Source of the DNA: Maylandia zebra
Taxonomy: Eukaryota; Chordata; Actinopteri; Cichliformes; Cichlidae
DNA: 64,000 bases
NCBI RefSeq assembly: GCF_041146795.1
Contig: NC_135173.1
Span: 69,076,251-69,140,250, forward strand
Direction: 5' to 3'
Part shown: positions 33,701 to 44,640 of the stretch, piece by piece
Layout of the letters: every line of letters begins with the position of its first letter
Position numbering within the stretch: position 1 is the first letter of the stretch
Position numbers and translations under genes: made by a program
Notes under the pieces: model-generated
Told to the model about the DNA's origin: nothing
The model's input: the letters and a program-made list of their open reading frames with translations, nothing else
Database searches by the model: none

Positions 33701-36700
33701 CCGAGACCACCACCCTCTTGTTGGCCATAGACATCAGGCAGGTCTCCCTGAGGAGCATCTCCTCCTCCTCCTCTTCATCAGCAAATGGAGGTTTTGGGGG
33801 GGGCTCCAGCTCATCTGGGGGAGGGGGGAGGGGAGGAGGGGGTGGAGGAATGGCGGAGAGCAGTGGGGGGAGGAAGGGCTGCGAGAATTCCTGAGGGGTG
33901 GAAAGAAAAAAAACCAGACATCAGCGAGCTCCTCGGAAGGTAACCGTGGTGATGAGGAGGAGGGGGCGTACCATTCCGAAAGGAACGGGGTCGGCGCCGT
34001 ACAGGTGAGGGATGCACGCCGCCTCCTCCACAGACAGCAGGTTGCTGTGCGTTGGCGACGGGACTGAAACGCAGACAAACCAGTTTAAACGGGAAACAGG
34101 AAGTGAAAGGTGCGTCAGGTGCACCTCCTGCCCCCTTACCTGGCGAGCCCGTCTCACTGTCCGTGTCCATCGCCACCTCGTCGTAGTTGTCGTACTGGTA
34201 GAGGTTCCCCGAGGTGTCCAGGCCCGGCTTGCCTGCAGACTTGCGGTGGTCCCGGTCCCTGGACTGAGCAGACACAGGTGAGTCAGCACAGGTGAGAGTC
34301 AGGTGACCACACTGGGCGTGCGCACACGGCACCTTACCTTGCTGCGCGTCCTCTTCCTCCCACCCACCAGTTTCATGAAGCGGTTATATTGTTCGTCCTG
34401 GTTGGACAGGTCGCGTATTCGCCGGATCTCGTCCTCCCGCTTGCGGCGCTCCTCCTCCTCCTGCCGTCGCTTCTCCTCCTGCTCCCTCTGCTGCTGCAGC
34501 TTCCACGTCCTCACCTGCTGCTTCCTGAACGCCTGCTTTGCCACCGAAACTGTGAGACACGTCACACAGGAACACTCAGAGCCAATCAGAGCTGGCCGCT
34601 GTTTTTCCGCTTCACTTCTAAGCGTGCTCACATTTAAGGCGGCACAGCCCGCACATCTGTCTCACCTGGGCTGATCTTCTTGGTGATGTGAGCCTTCCCC
34701 GGGGGGCGGGCCCTCTCCAGCGGGCCTTTAGGTCCGGCTTTAGGACACGGCTTGAGTCTGTCTCTGTCCTGAGGTCTGGGCCCGGTCTTGTTTCGCTCGC
34801 GGTCCCTGTCCTGAGGTTTGGACCTGGTCCTGGTCCTCTCTGTGGCGGCTGCGGCAGTGGAAGCAGACCTGGTGGTGACCCTCTGCCTGGCGGGTGGGGC
34901 GGCCCCGGGGCCTGAGCTCTTCTCCTGAGTGGCTTTAGTGATGCGTTCTTTGCTCCGCCTCATCACCTGCTGCTCCTTCTGCTGCCACTTCTTACTGGCC
35001 GACTGCAGAGCGAGGAGACGCAGCTGCAGCTCTGACAGCTCCTCCTCCTCCACCACCACCACCTTCTCCGTGGCCTGACCACACACAGAGGAGACGTAAC
35101 GTGACACAAACCAAACGCCATCGAAGCGAACGGCTGAATCTTTTCCCTGCGGGTAGCAGCTGCACGGCCTCACCTTGTCTGGAGAGTCCTCGCTGGACGC
35201 CGACGACTCGCTGGGACACGGCGGCGGCGGTTTCTCCTGCTCCTCCATGATGCACGGGTCACACGGCCTCTCGTCTGCGGGCTCTCCTCCTTCTGCTCGC
35301 TGTTCTCCCTCACCTGGACACACATTGCACAGGAAGTGAAAACACAGCGTCTTCATCAAAGGTCGCCTGCTCCTCACTGCACGGTGCTAATCAAACTCTG
35401 GTTTGGGGGCCGTGAGGGGACTCTGCAGGGTGAACCGGCGTGCGTTGTCACAGTTTTCACTGCTGCATGAACCGAAGATCCCGGCAACATGACGACCTTC
35501 AGTTCCATCGTTAAAAGGCTCATTTTTTAGATTCGTTCTGGCAGAAAGAGGCGAATACCCTGTCATCCTGTTACAGCTGCGGGGAAGAAGGTGGAACTTC
35601 CTGTTTAGTGACCCTTTAAAGGACAAACAGCTGAGCTGAGCCTTGCACTGGGCCTCTCACGGTCCTGACACACACCTGGCACCTGGACCGTCAGGGTTCA
35701 GACACTGAGGCCGTACCCAGACTGCAGAAGCGTTTGTCACACTCGGGCCGAGACATCCCCAGCTGACCTCCGGAGCACCATCTGGTGTTAGCTAGCTCGT
35801 GAGAACTTGAGCTTTTTCTAAGAGCTCGCGCCGTGTGAGCTTGTAATACCTGAAAAATCTCTCTGCCCCATTAAAGTGACAGAACAGCGAAGTGGACAGA
35901 TCAGCAGGTCACATGTGCGACATCAGCAGAATCCCACAGCGCCCCCTACTGTTGCAGTAATAAGCAATGTGGCAACCAACCCCGGTCCACCCTACAGTGA
36001 AACGTCCTTTCAGAGGATCAATCGGAGAGTCTGCTGCATCGGTACGGTGTACACTCGTGCCGGCGGCCTCAGTCTGCTCACCGCCGCTCTCGCGCGTCCC
36101 CTCTTCTGCTTCTTTGGCACCTTTTCCTTCCAATTCTGCTCCGTTATCTGTGATTGGCTGATCCCCTTCACCTGTTGACACACAGAACAGGAAGCTGTAG
36201 AAACACTTTACACAGCAAACAGGAAGTGATTGGTCCTCAACATGGTTTAAGTCGCCAAACAGGTAAAAAGGGGCGCGTCTACAGCTGCGATGTGAAAGCA
36301 AACATTCGGATAACGAACTCACCATCAGGCTTCGCCCACTTCTTCTGCAGCTCGTCCAGGTCGGCCGGCGTGGGGAGTTTCTGACGAAGCGGTTTGATGT
36401 TGAAGGCCTGGAACACTTTCTTCCTCTCCAGCTCCGACACCTCGTCCGCGGCTGCTGCCGGACTCAGAGCCAGGCCCGGTTCAGCTTTGGTGTCCGTTAG
36501 AGCGGCGGCTACGCACTCCACCACGTCGTCCCTGACTGGTGACGTCCGTGGCTCCAGGGCCATCGTCTCCTCTTTGCGGATGCACTCGAGTTCGATCTGG
36601 ATCTGTTTGTATTTGGACAGCAGATCCTCGAAGGACTCGTCACCACTGCTCTCCGGCCTGGGAGCGCCGTGAGCCACCTTCCTGAGCCGGTTCCTCCCGA

Positions 36701-38104
36701 GAGGTTTCTCTGAGGTCTGCATTAAAGAACGCTGATCAAGAATTACTGACCAACAGGGATCAATACTCATTTCATTTTTAAAGTCATGATTTAAAAGAAA
36801 AAATATTAAAAAATAAAATTTTCAAAAAGACTTAAATCTTTGCTACCAACGAAAAGCTTCATTTTTAAGAATGTGTAAAATTAAAAAACGAACAAATTAA
36901 GAAATCCTCACAAAAAAAATGTCCATGTAAAAGAAGCAAATTTCTCCTATCATCGGATTATTGATCGCAGATCAAATGGCAGAAAACTCGCAGCCCTCTG
37001 AAAACTAATCAAAGCTTTCTCAATTATGGAACTCATGATGTCAGTTCGTCAGCTGAACCTTTGATTATTGGCTTCACATCCAAACATTATTTATTAACGC
37101 ACTGTGTGTGTGTATTTGTAGTTTGTAGAAGGCTGACCTCTAAGCTGTTTGTTATACACTGCACCATCTTTCATCTGTAACACTAAAACTCCGCTTGTGG
37201 GATCAATAAAGTATTGATCTATTGATTTGGGCTTTTCACAGCTGTCTTCAAGATCTTTTCAATATGATCGATCAATCAATACACGAACGAGGAAATAATC
37301 GATCACTGATGTAACCGTGTAGCGGATGAATGAGGACAGCTGATGGGGGAGTCGCAACCACACATACGTCATCACAGCGCCGGTTTCGTTTCCTGCTGTC
37401 ACGCACGCACCTGGTGGAGTGTGAAACGTGAACCAGTCGAAGCCCAGAACACTCACAGATCAATGGGCTGTTCATTAAACCAATATGTAATCAATGAAAC
37501 CCTGACCGGCTCCTCGCGGGCTGCCTAATTCAATCACCGTCCCGGGGGAGAGGGCACGTGACACAGCAGAAAGGATACGCTTCCTCGCGGGGGAGCTGTG
37601 GCTCTCTCCGGGCAGGTACCGTCCGGGAGGCGGCCTGCTGTTGCCCCCCCGGCCGCCCCGGCTCCAGCCCCCGGGGCCTCCGTTCGGCATGCCGCGGTGC
37701 CGGAAGCGTCCCAGTGCGCCGTGGCTCCGCTCCCAGAAGCTGGACCGCGGCCCGGGCTCCCCGTGAGAGCCGAGCCCGGGAGGCTGCTGCTGCGGTGGCG
37801 GGGAGGGAGGCCGGTCGGGCCCGCTCGGCCCGCACTGCTGCCGGTGGCCGGGCGGGAATGGGCCGTGAGGGCCGAGGCTGTAGGGCATGAGGTGGCGGAA
37901 GTCCGGCGGCGGGTGGCCCAAGTGCGGCGGCGCGCCGTGCGGGTGCTTGTGCGGCTTTCGCGGCCGAGGAGGAGCACCGCCACGGGGCCTGCTCCCATCC
38001 CCCCGCCGTGGAGGCGCTCTCTCCTCGGTGTCATCATCGCAGATCTCTCCGTCTTCTAGCTCCCCGTCCTCCGCGGGGGATCGGTTCGGAACGTCTACGT
38101 CCAT
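20527..38104 (-). CDS. zfc3h1: Zinc finger C3H1 domain-containing protein, PAXT/exosome adaptor (36 coding exons)
   Basis: Exons (high to low): 38104-37579, 36709-36323, 36171-36082, 35313-35174, 35074-34666, 34549-34338, 34263-34140, 34063-33972, 33890-33699, 33623-33465, 33341-33204, 33093-32975, 32896-32759, 32678-32504, 32328-32200, 31770-31150, 31070-30961, 30882-30751, 25165-25044, 24964-24863, 24784-24653, 24575-24398, 24324-24138, 24004-23816, 23579-23342, 23252-23147, 22815-22617, 22540-22446, 22369-22259, 22172-22068, 21993-21828, 21679-21579, 21402-21301, 21212-21173, 21080-21018, 20652-20527. Total 2084 codons plus TGA; human has about 1990. In mammals ZFC3H1 links MTR4 and PABPN1 to the nuclear exosome to degrade or retain poly(A) RNA. 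Visible are an EDGELEDGE acidic N-terminus, a Pro/Gly/Arg-rich region, EDLLSKYKQ, charged coiled coils, FADEEEEEE, one CCCH finger and C-terminal HAT-like repeats. The exon 9 end (33699) is the least certain junction. Confidence 0.95.
26570..28174 (+). mobile_element. Tc1/mariner transposon, apparently complete
   Basis: The 1605-bp element starts CAGTGGGGCAAAAAAGTATT and ends with its complement. Long terminal inverted repeats (about 200 bp: 26570-26770 and 27975-28174) are nearly identical, differing by only a few bases. Target TA dinucleotides lie at 26568-26569 and 28175-28176. It sits within zfc3h1 intron 18, antisense to the gene, inside an older element. Confidence 0.92.
26936..27958 (+). 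CDS. Tc1-type transposase, uninterrupted
   Basis: The 340-codon frame starts [15 protein letters not shown] and is the usual length for a Tc1 transposase. An N-terminal paired-like helix-turn-helix region (residues 1-110) precedes a DDE catalytic domain: first Asp in MWSDETK, second in QHDNDPKH, and Glu in NPIENLW. The spacing from the first D of HDND to the Glu is 34 residues, giving the DD34E signature of Tc1. The frame has no stop or shift. It cuts and pastes the element at TA sites in the nucleus. Whether it is expressed cannot be told; the host gene is transcribed in the opposite direction. Confidence 0.93.
   Translation: MAKTKELSKDTRKSIVDLHQTGKSESTIGKQLGVKKSTVGAIIRKWKTYKTTDNLPRSGAPRKISSRGVKMIMRTVSKDPRTTRGDLVNDLQRAGTKVTKVTISNTLQRQGIKSRSARRVPLLKPVHVQACLKFAREHMDDTAEDWENVMWSDETKVELFGINSTRRVWRKKNTELHPKNTIPTVKHGGGNIMLWGCFSAKGTGRRIRVKDRMNGAMYREILSQNLLPSVRTLKMKRGWVFQHDNDPKHTARATKEWLRKKHLKVLEWPSQSPDLNPIENLWRELKVRVARRQPQNITALEKICMEEWAKIPATVCANLVKTYSKRLTSVIANKGYVTKY
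28624..29655. mobile_element. hAT-like non-autonomous element
   Basis: Begins TAGAGCTGGGCGATAG and ends with the complement of TAGAGCTGGGCGGTT. The 8-bp flanks AACAAGCG (28616-28623) and AACAAGCT (29656-29663) match at 7 positions. Internal sequence near 28890-29100 has short frames with SHRSS and WRYF-like residues reminiscent of a BED-finger region of hAT transposases, but it is broken. Located in zfc3h1 intron 18. Confidence 0.7.
29660..29720 (+). repeat. tRNA-like head remnant
   Basis: The segment GCGATGAGCAGCGGTTCTC followed by GGGTTTGAATCTC resembles a box A/box B pair of a tRNA-derived SINE or tRNA pseudogene. Only the head is recognisable and base pairing is incomplete. Confidence 0.25.
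30240..30315. repeat. Imperfect (ATA/ATG) trinucleotide repeat
   Basis: About 70 bp of alternating ATA and ATG units abuts the tail of the minus-strand SINE at 30305-30490. Such repeats commonly grow from SINE tails. Confidence 0.7.
30305..30490 (-). mobile_element. Partial tRNA-derived SINE (3' part)
   Basis: Shares with the 18686-19005 SINE the segments TATAGCGCTTTTC, GGCAGCTAC, TGTAGCCACAGCTG and GACAGAGGCGAGGCTGCC. The tRNA head is missing. Located in zfc3h1 intron 18. Confidence 0.65.
33342..33415. repeat. 15-bp minisatellite at a zfc3h1 splice acceptor
   Basis: About 4-5 copies of the unit GGGGCAGACAGGTGA lie immediately intronward of the exon 11 acceptor (exon starts 33341). On the sense strand each unit ends in CTG and contains a pyrimidine tract (CCCCTCACCTGTCTG), so the array forms the polypyrimidine region. 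If retained, it would add repeated PHLSA units in frame. Confidence 0.8.
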
Positions 38105-38345
38105 GTTGGGGTGACCGTCTGCAGCTCCCTGCTGGGGCCAAACTCAGGGGCGGGACCAGGAGCTCATTCCGCGGCTCTGAAGCAGCTTCGCGGAGGTTCT
38201 CTCCGCTCTGACCGTTAGCTCTCTGTTAGCGCTCTGCTAGCTCCGCTGCTACCAACAATCACCGCGATAAAACCCGAGACTTCGCGAGACCGGAAAAAGC
38301 ACGTAAAAGCAGAGCTGTGGGTTTTTCTCTTCCTCCCGGGAGGCG
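37500..38345 (-). promoter_or_regulatory. CpG-island promoter of zfc3h1
   Basis: Exon 1 and about 240 bp upstream are strongly CpG-rich, with an abrupt switch to T-rich DNA after 38345. At 38281-38295 the sequence TTCGCGAGACCGGAA combines a near-consensus TCTCGCGAGA promoter element with an ETS-like CCGGAA. Both motifs are typical of housekeeping promoters. The start site was not determined. Confidence 0.6.
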
Positions 38346-39900
38346 GGGACTCCGCATGTTGTTCTCACATTATTTATTGTTTTTATTTTGTTGACAGTTT
38401 TTGTTTGAGTATGTTTTGTTTTAATTTAATTTTAATTTATTTTGTTTTTTATTGTTTTTATTTTTTAGTTTCTTGTTTTTTATTTGTTTGTTTTCATTTG
38501 TTCTTATTTAATGTCATGTTTATTTTGTTTATAGGTTTCGTTTTGTTTCTTTTTTTTTCTTTTTCATTTATTGTTTTAACTGGTAGCAGGCTGCAGTGCT
38601 TCCTGTCCGCTCAGGCCTCTGTGTGACATCACTGATGGTTATTCTCTGTTCCCTCAATCAGAATCAGTCTCTGTGTGTTTCTGTTAAAGTGGCCACAGCA
38701 AGAAGGCCAGATCTACCACCAGCATATATAATAAAGTGAGAGCAGTGTGTTTTGAAAGGAGAGCTTATATTTATTAATGCGGTGAATGCAGAGGTGAAGC
38801 CAGAAGAGGGTGGCGATGAGACACAGTGAGGAGCAGGAGGAAGGTGTAGGAACTGAGCAGAGGAGCAGGAAGGCGAGCAGGAGCAGCAGGTTGAGGAGGA
38901 CGGAGATCAAGAAGATGAAGGACACAGTGGAGTGGAGCATGAAGTCCTCGTGGGAGGTTCTGTGTGGAGCTGCAGGTGGACACAAGTCAGGAAGATCATT
39001 GGAGTCACGTTACTTTAAATCACACAGGTGGCCTCGGTTTCTATTAATCATTTATTATTGATTATTTATTCTGTGAATTAAAATTTCAGTTTTCCATTTT
39101 AAGCAGAAGGTGATGCAGCAAACGGTGGATGGTGACTCAGAGTGGTTCTCACAGCTGCTCGATGACCCCAGTTTCCTCACACCTGTAATCGCTCTGTGTC
39201 ACCTGTCAGTGTGCTGGTGTGGATGTGGACTTTGCAGCTGCAGGTTTTCAGATCCTTTCGAACCTTCCAGAGAGACTATGCTCTTCCTTCTTTGTTCTGA
39301 CAAAGCTCTGAGAAAGTTTGGTACAGTTTCAGATTTTCAGCGCTTCAGTGGGTGTTAAAAAACATTCACGGTGTTTCCTTTCTGCTCTTGGTGAAGCGTG
39401 AGAAAATGCTGATGTGACACGAGGGTAACGTACGAACTCAGGGGGTCAGAGAGCAGTCGGACAGACGAGTGATCCACGTTGTGACCAGGATGTTTCTGTC
39501 AGGATGAAAAATTAAACAACTGAAAGCTTCACTGCCAGCCGGAAAGACTTAGTATGACAGGTGAAAACTGATCTGACAGGTTTCCACTGAAGGTGTTTTC
39601 TGGGAGCACTGGGATGTTGTTGTTCTGAGGAAAACTCAGGGCAGTTTGTAAATCAAAGCCAGAAGTGTTGTTTTAAATAAATAAATAAATGTTAATAACG
39701 TGAGGCCCAGTGGGAGCTTTGGCTTTAACATCACTTGGTTTTCAGAGGAACAAACATTCATGTGTACAGATTTGATTCTGCTGACTGAGCTGCTCTGATG
39801 CCAGGTCAGAGACAGACTCTCCAACAAGATGTTCAGAGCATATGAAGGTGAGGAGGTTCAGTCGGCATCAGTAAACACCAGGTTTAAAATCAGATATATA
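38346..39900. other. Region upstream of zfc3h1, no secure gene
   Basis: A T-rich low-complexity stretch (38365-38580) is followed by unremarkable DNA. A minus-strand frame at 38713-38985 is hydrophobic and is listed separately. Confidence 0.35.
38713..38985 (-). other. Possible transmembrane ORF or terminal exon, unrecognised
   Basis: A 90-codon minus-strand frame contains a strongly hydrophobic stretch (FIFLISVLLNLLLLLAFLLL) and a second weaker one. It is preceded by an acceptor-like CACCTGCAG near 38976, and AATAAA lies within the frame near 38775. I do not recognise it, found no upstream exon and saw no codon evidence for selection. It may be spurious. Confidence 0.2.
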
Positions 39901-40122
39901 TATTATTATATAGATCCCTTCCCAGACGCCTTAACGCCCACTCACATCCTGGGCCATCTGACCTCAGGAATTCGCATGATAAGGTGGGGGCAGGTTTCAC
40001 AATGAACTCACCCGAAACTCTGGCTGATTGGGACCCACACCCAGTTTCACACCTTGGCTCAGGCGATTAGAGGATCATCAGGGGTCCTTTTGTCCCTCTG
40101 TGGGGGGTCACTCCCACTAGGT

Positions 40123-40773
40123 TTATATCTGGGACTCTCCACCATTTGACCTTAGAACTGAAGAAGCTTCTCGGATGAGAGGTGAAACGTCTTCAAGCAA
40201 CTTAAAGAAGTCCAGACGCTTTCCTTTGCAAGCTCCTTTGTCTCTGAGTATTGCACACCTTGTGCTTTTGGGCACTCCAGTGATGTTGCAGCTCTGAAAT
40301 ATGGCCAAACTGGTGGCAAGTGGCATCTTGGCGGCTGCACGCTTGACTTTTCTCAGGTCATGGGCAGTTATTTTGTGCCTTGGTTTTTCCACACGCTTCT
40401 TGCGACCCTGTTGACTATTTTGAATGAAACGCTTGATTGTTCGATGATCACGCTTCAGAAGCTTTGCAATTTTGAGACTGCTGCATCCCTCTGCAAGATA
40501 TCTCACTATTTTTGACTTTTCTGAGCCTGTCAAGTCCTTCTTTTGACCCATTTTGCCAAAGGAAAGGACGTTGCCTAATAATTATGCACACCTGATATAG
40601 GGTGTTGATGTCATTAGACCACACCCCTTCTCATTACAGAGATGCACATCACCTAATATGCTTAATTGGTAGTAGGCTTTCGAGCCTATACAGCTTGGAG
40701 TAAGACAACATGCATGAAGAGGATGATGTGGACAAAATACTCATTTGCCTAATAATTCTGCACTCCCTGTATA
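40123..40773 (-). pseudogene. 5' half of a Tc1-like transposon, truncated
   Basis: On the minus strand the end CAGGGAGTGCAGAATTATTA (from 40773) matches a terminal repeat typical of fish Tc1-like elements. A frame from 40551 then begins MGQKKDLTGSEKSKIVRYL, a helix-turn-helix region with KRDHRTIKRFI. Similarity stops near codon 115, about 40205, where the sequence changes to a different repeat containing LEDVSPLIREASSVL. The catalytic DDE part is absent. Confidence 0.65.
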
Positions 40774-40844
40774 AAAGAAAATGTCAATAAAAATACAAAA
40801 AAATCAGCTCTGAACTGTTTGCTTTTTATGTTTTGAGTTGTCTT

Positions 40845-41800
40845 GATTTTCAATTCAATTAAATTCAAAATTTATTTGTATAGCACATTTAAAAACAACA
40901 GAGTCGACCAAAGTGCTTCACAATTGGTTAAAAACAAGAGAAAAAAATAGAGAAACAAATACAGGTAAATAAGAAGACAGTAAATTAACAATAAAAACAT
41001 AAAACAGGCCTGATGGTACTCATACTGAACTCGAATGAAAAGCCAAAGTCAAAAAGAGTTTTAAGACGCGATTTAAAAGACCGAATAGACTCTGAAGTAC
41101 GAATCTCCTCTGGCAGATTATTCCAGAGTCTGGGTGCTGCTACTGCGAAGGCCCATCTCCTCTGTGCTTCAGTCGAGACCTCGGTTGTGCTAAGAGCATC
41201 TCAGTGCTCTTTGGGGTCGTACATGTTGAGGAGTTCGTTTAAATAACAGGGCGCCATATTATTTAACTTTAAAAGTAGGTAAAAGAATCTTATAATCAAT
41301 ACGATATTTTACAGGGAGCCTGTGTAAGTTTGCTAAAACTGGAGTGATGTTCATACAGTTTTTAAATACTGAAGCTGGCCCTACACCTCTGAAAAATGAA
41401 CGATCGGGGGAAGGAGTTCAGAGAAAGAAGAAAACTCACTGGGTCAAAGTTTCCGTCAGGAATATAAAATCCAGTCCCAACGAGATAAAAAAGTCATTTA
41501 GGATGAAAGTCTTGTTTGACGGTGACCTGTTGTTTAGCAGGCCCATCCGAAGCGTGATTGAAGTGTTGCTAACAGGAGCACGTCCCAGTGGACGAAGGTT
41601 ACTGAGATTCACGCCACCTCTGTAGGACTGCACCCATCGCCAGACAGGTGAAGGCTTCGTCGGCAGGACCGAGGGAGCAGGAGGTCCAACAGACCGGATC
41701 CAGCAATGGAAGCTGAATCTGTAACTGGACTGGTCCCAGAGAGGTCGAAAATATAGTAGCACATCTGTAAGAGTACAAGGTTTCTTTACTCCATGTGATT
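40845..41800. other. Dispersed repeat debris
   Basis: Contains ATTTGTATAGCACATTTAAA and similar segments common in fish interspersed repeats, an A-rich stretch and several short frames without recognisable domains. No host exon was found. Confidence 0.35.
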
Positions 41801-42127
41801 TCAGGAAAGCCTTGAAGCGTACCAGGATGCCACCTCGTTTTCCCCGTCTTCTAGAGCGCTTCCTGCGAAGAAGGGTAAATGGTAAGCGATGTAGGCAATC
41901 AGGTAGATAAGATTTTCTGGCTTGCTTTCCAAATCAAGCATTCGGGGTTTTAGTGGCCGAAGGTTCAGAAGAGTTTGGCGATCATAGCCGAGTAAAGCAG
42001 AGCCATCAGGGCAACATAGAAGAAGATAGGCAACAACCAGCAGACACAACCCAAAGAGACGGCTTGTCGTGCACGCTGGCACCATCTTGGGGATTTTTAA
42101 TCTGTTTGATGCTTTTTTCCAAGACAA
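41801..42127 (-). pseudogene. LINE ORF2 N-terminal fragment
   Basis: The minus-strand frame contains GYDRQTLLNLRPLKP; in another frame just downstream (about 41875-41815) it reads RKRSRRRGKRGGILVRFK. A YxRxxLLxLR motif followed by a basic GKRGG segment is the usual lead-in to the endonuclease domain of fish LINEs. A frameshift separates the two pieces and the endonuclease is not continued. Confidence 0.45.
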
Positions 42128-42289
42128 GGAAACAATTCAAATTTCCAGTTACCCTCCACAGTGACTCCACTTCTGTTATTAATTCTGCTGATAAGGAACT
42201 GTTCAGATTTGAAGCTTTGCAGGAAACTTGTTTCATCAGGGATTTCTGAGCCTTTGATGAAACGAGCTGGGGGTTACCTGCAGGGGTAA

Positions 42290-42347
42290 AAGGGTGGCAT
42301 GGGGTGGCAAGTGCCACCCTAAGAAAATTTCTCTAGATCCGCCCCTG
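42290..42347. mobile_element. Terminus of a CAGGGGCGGATCTAG-ended transposon
   Basis: Ends CTAGATCCGCCCCTG with GGTGGCA-rich subterminal sequence almost identical to 1320-1395, and the inverse of 14064-14100. The THAP-containing repeat starts within about 100 bp. Confidence 0.5.
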
Positions 42348-42417
42348 GTTACCTGTAGAGCAAAACAAATAGAGCTTGAAAATGTGACGTCAAAACCACA
42401 AAGGATTGTAGGTATGA

Positions 42418-42800
42418 GTGGCAAGAGGTACTAGCGCATGCAGGCTTTCAATTGAAATCAGTTATACAGCGATAAAAAGAAACACAGAAATGTCAAGAAG
42501 CTGTTGTATTATTAACTGCAATAGCCGGTCGCATGACAGCCACGGGAAGCCGACGGGTAAAGAGATCGGTTGTTATCGGATTACGTCGTTGAAGAGAAAT
42601 TGTTCGAGCCATGTTTCCGAAGTAACAAAGAGGCGACGGATGGCCTGGATTGCAGCCGTTCAAAGACCAAATATAACGTCCCAGAACACTCCAGCTCACA
42701 GGTTAGTCTGCTCCAAGCATTCCCACAAAGGTCAGTCTGCTGTTGTAGTTGTTACGTAATTTATCATAATTGTTGATGTAGGTTACAAATAAGTCTTATA
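42418..42800 (+). pseudogene. THAP-domain exon of a transposon, copy 1
   Basis: Frame from 42490 starts MSRSCCIINCNSRSHD and continues to RRMAWIAAVQ and LVCSKH: the C-x4-C ... W ... C-x2-H pattern of a THAP zinc finger. A splice-donor-like CAGGTTAGT follows near 42700. It closely resembles 60376-60720, including non-coding flanks, so it is a mobile repeat and not the host THAP2 gene. Its 3' partner probably lies at 46130-46533, separated by later insertions. Confidence 0.6.
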
Positions 42801-43639
42801 TTGATTTGAATTGAATTTGTTGCACTATGCTGCTTTGTTCGCGGTGGCTTTGCGGGCTAATGTTTGTTGTGTTTTGTAGGAAAACCAGCCAACAAAATGC
42901 AGGAATGTGATCCAGGTGGATGAAGGAAAGGGGAGGCAGGAGGAGAGCCCCGAGGCGGTGAACTGAACTTCAGGTAAGAAGTTATGACCTGCAGTCTATC
43001 TGGGTCAGATATAAACCAAGTTTAGGTGGAGTTTATTTTCGTTGTGCTGACTTTTTCGTACTGTGTGAGCTAGCATGACGGAGTTTCTATACAGCTGGGT
43101 GGGTGCTATGATGTTACTGATAGTGAACTTTATTTTATTCGTAAGGTTAATTATTAGAGTTTCCAACCGTCCCCTAAAAAACGTAATCATCTCGTATTCA
43201 GAAAAAATATTACACGTTTCGTATTGAAGTGAAAAGTAACACAGTTTGTCCCGTAATTCAGCTACAATGAAAAAGACACAAAGCTGCAGTTATTCTGTGT
43301 CTTTGCTGCACAGCTGCCTCTTCTTCTCTCATCCTCCCCCCTCCCTCTCCTGTTTCTACTTCAATCATGAAACTGATCAATGATCAGCTGATCGTCTCTC
43401 TTGTTTATTTATCGCCCACTTTGTGCCAGAAAGAGGAAACCAGCGGATGTCGCGCTAAACAACAGCAGCACGTTCAAGCTTGATCAGCTGTTGTTAGAAT
43501 TTATTTAATATTAATTTCTAGTATCAGCTGATGTTTGCTGGAGCCACAGCTGTAAAGCTGCTGGTCATGATGTCGGTTTGGATATGTGGTGAGAGGGAAA
43601 CATGAAGATGAAACCAGGAGACGTCCTTACTGAATCATG

Positions 43640-43885
43640 TCTTTTATCCTGTCTTCCTTCTCTCACCCCAACCAATCACAGCAGATGGCCCCACCCCTCC
43701 CTGAGCCTGGTTCTGCCGGAGGTTTCTTCCTGTTAAAAGGGAGTTTTTCCTTCCCACTGTCGCCAAAGTGCTTGCTCATAGGGGGTCATATGATTGTTGG
43801 GTTTTTTTCTGTATCATGAAGCGCCTTGAGGCGACTTTTGTTGTGATTTGGCGCTATATGAATAAAATTGAATTGAATTGAATAG
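43640..43885 (+). mobile_element. SINE-like fish repeat with TTGAA tail
   Basis: Contains GGAGGTTTCTTCCTGTTAAA, GGGAGTTTTTCCTTCCCACT and GGCGCTATATGAATAAAAT, ending in tandem TTGAA. I recognise this as a widely dispersed teleost retroposon, but its formal family name is uncertain. Confidence 0.55.
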
Positions 43886-44013
43886 AGCTGAACAGGTGAT
43901 GGAGAAACAGGTTTACCTTTTAGGTGACAGGAATGAGTTGAAGTTATGAACTGTTTCTGAGAGACAAATAACACCAGGATCCTTTTCTAAGTAGCTGACA
44001 GCTGGTAACTGTG

Positions 44014-44640
44014 CAGGGGCGGGTCTAGCAAAGTGTTGCCAGGGGGGCATGTAGGGCATTAACAGGGAGAGGGGGGCACAAAGAAATACTTTTCTTTCTT
44101 ATTCTCATTTAAATTGTCTGGCTTTTAAAAAATAATTATCTGAATCTTATAACAAACGATTGATAGATTGCGCATCTGCAGTCTGGTGTTACCTACATCT
44201 TCCTATTCAGAAGGCAGGATTTCTGAGTTCTGAGTACAATCAAAGCACCACGACTGCAGTTTTTGTGTTGGATGTAAAAGGCGCACATGACGCTGTGACG
44301 TAGGCTAGAATCTTGGCGGCGGTCGACGACGGTCCAGGCGTGGGATTTCTCTCGTGGAAATTTGCACATTATCTTTTCCTTTCTGTTGGTAGGTGGCACA
44401 GTGCACTGTGGCAGGATAGTGCTAACATGTAAGCAAGCTAGAAGACTGGCAGTCTTACTGGGTATCCAGTTAGCAACACATTAACAAGAGAATTCTGAGT
44501 AAAACCAAAGTTACTGTTGGGTCTGTGTTTCCACAAGCCCCGCTAATTCTAGAGACTTATTCATCATGAAGAAAACAAGACAGTCGATCGATCAATTATT
44601 TGCGCAAGGGAGGCCTCGTCTGTGTCCACCACGAAAATGA
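44014..44640 (+). mobile_element. hAT-like element 5' part with start of a ZMYM-type transposase
   Basis: Starts CAGGGGCGGGTCTAGCAAAG. At 44565 a short frame reads MKKTRQSIDQLFAQGRP, resembling the N-terminus of fish zinc-finger-MYM-like hAT proteins, then stops. The rest of the transposase is not present. Confidence 0.35.

Noticed and set aside
37558..38059. Several 110-167-codon frames over the CpG island
   Set aside because: Shadows of zfc3h1 exon 1, which alone has the conserved ELEDGEI and SFWERSH segments.
42418..42800. THAP zinc-finger exon as the missing host thap2
   Set aside because: A second copy with the same flanks at 60.4 kb and terminal repeats show it is a transposon; the residues also differ strongly from THAP2.
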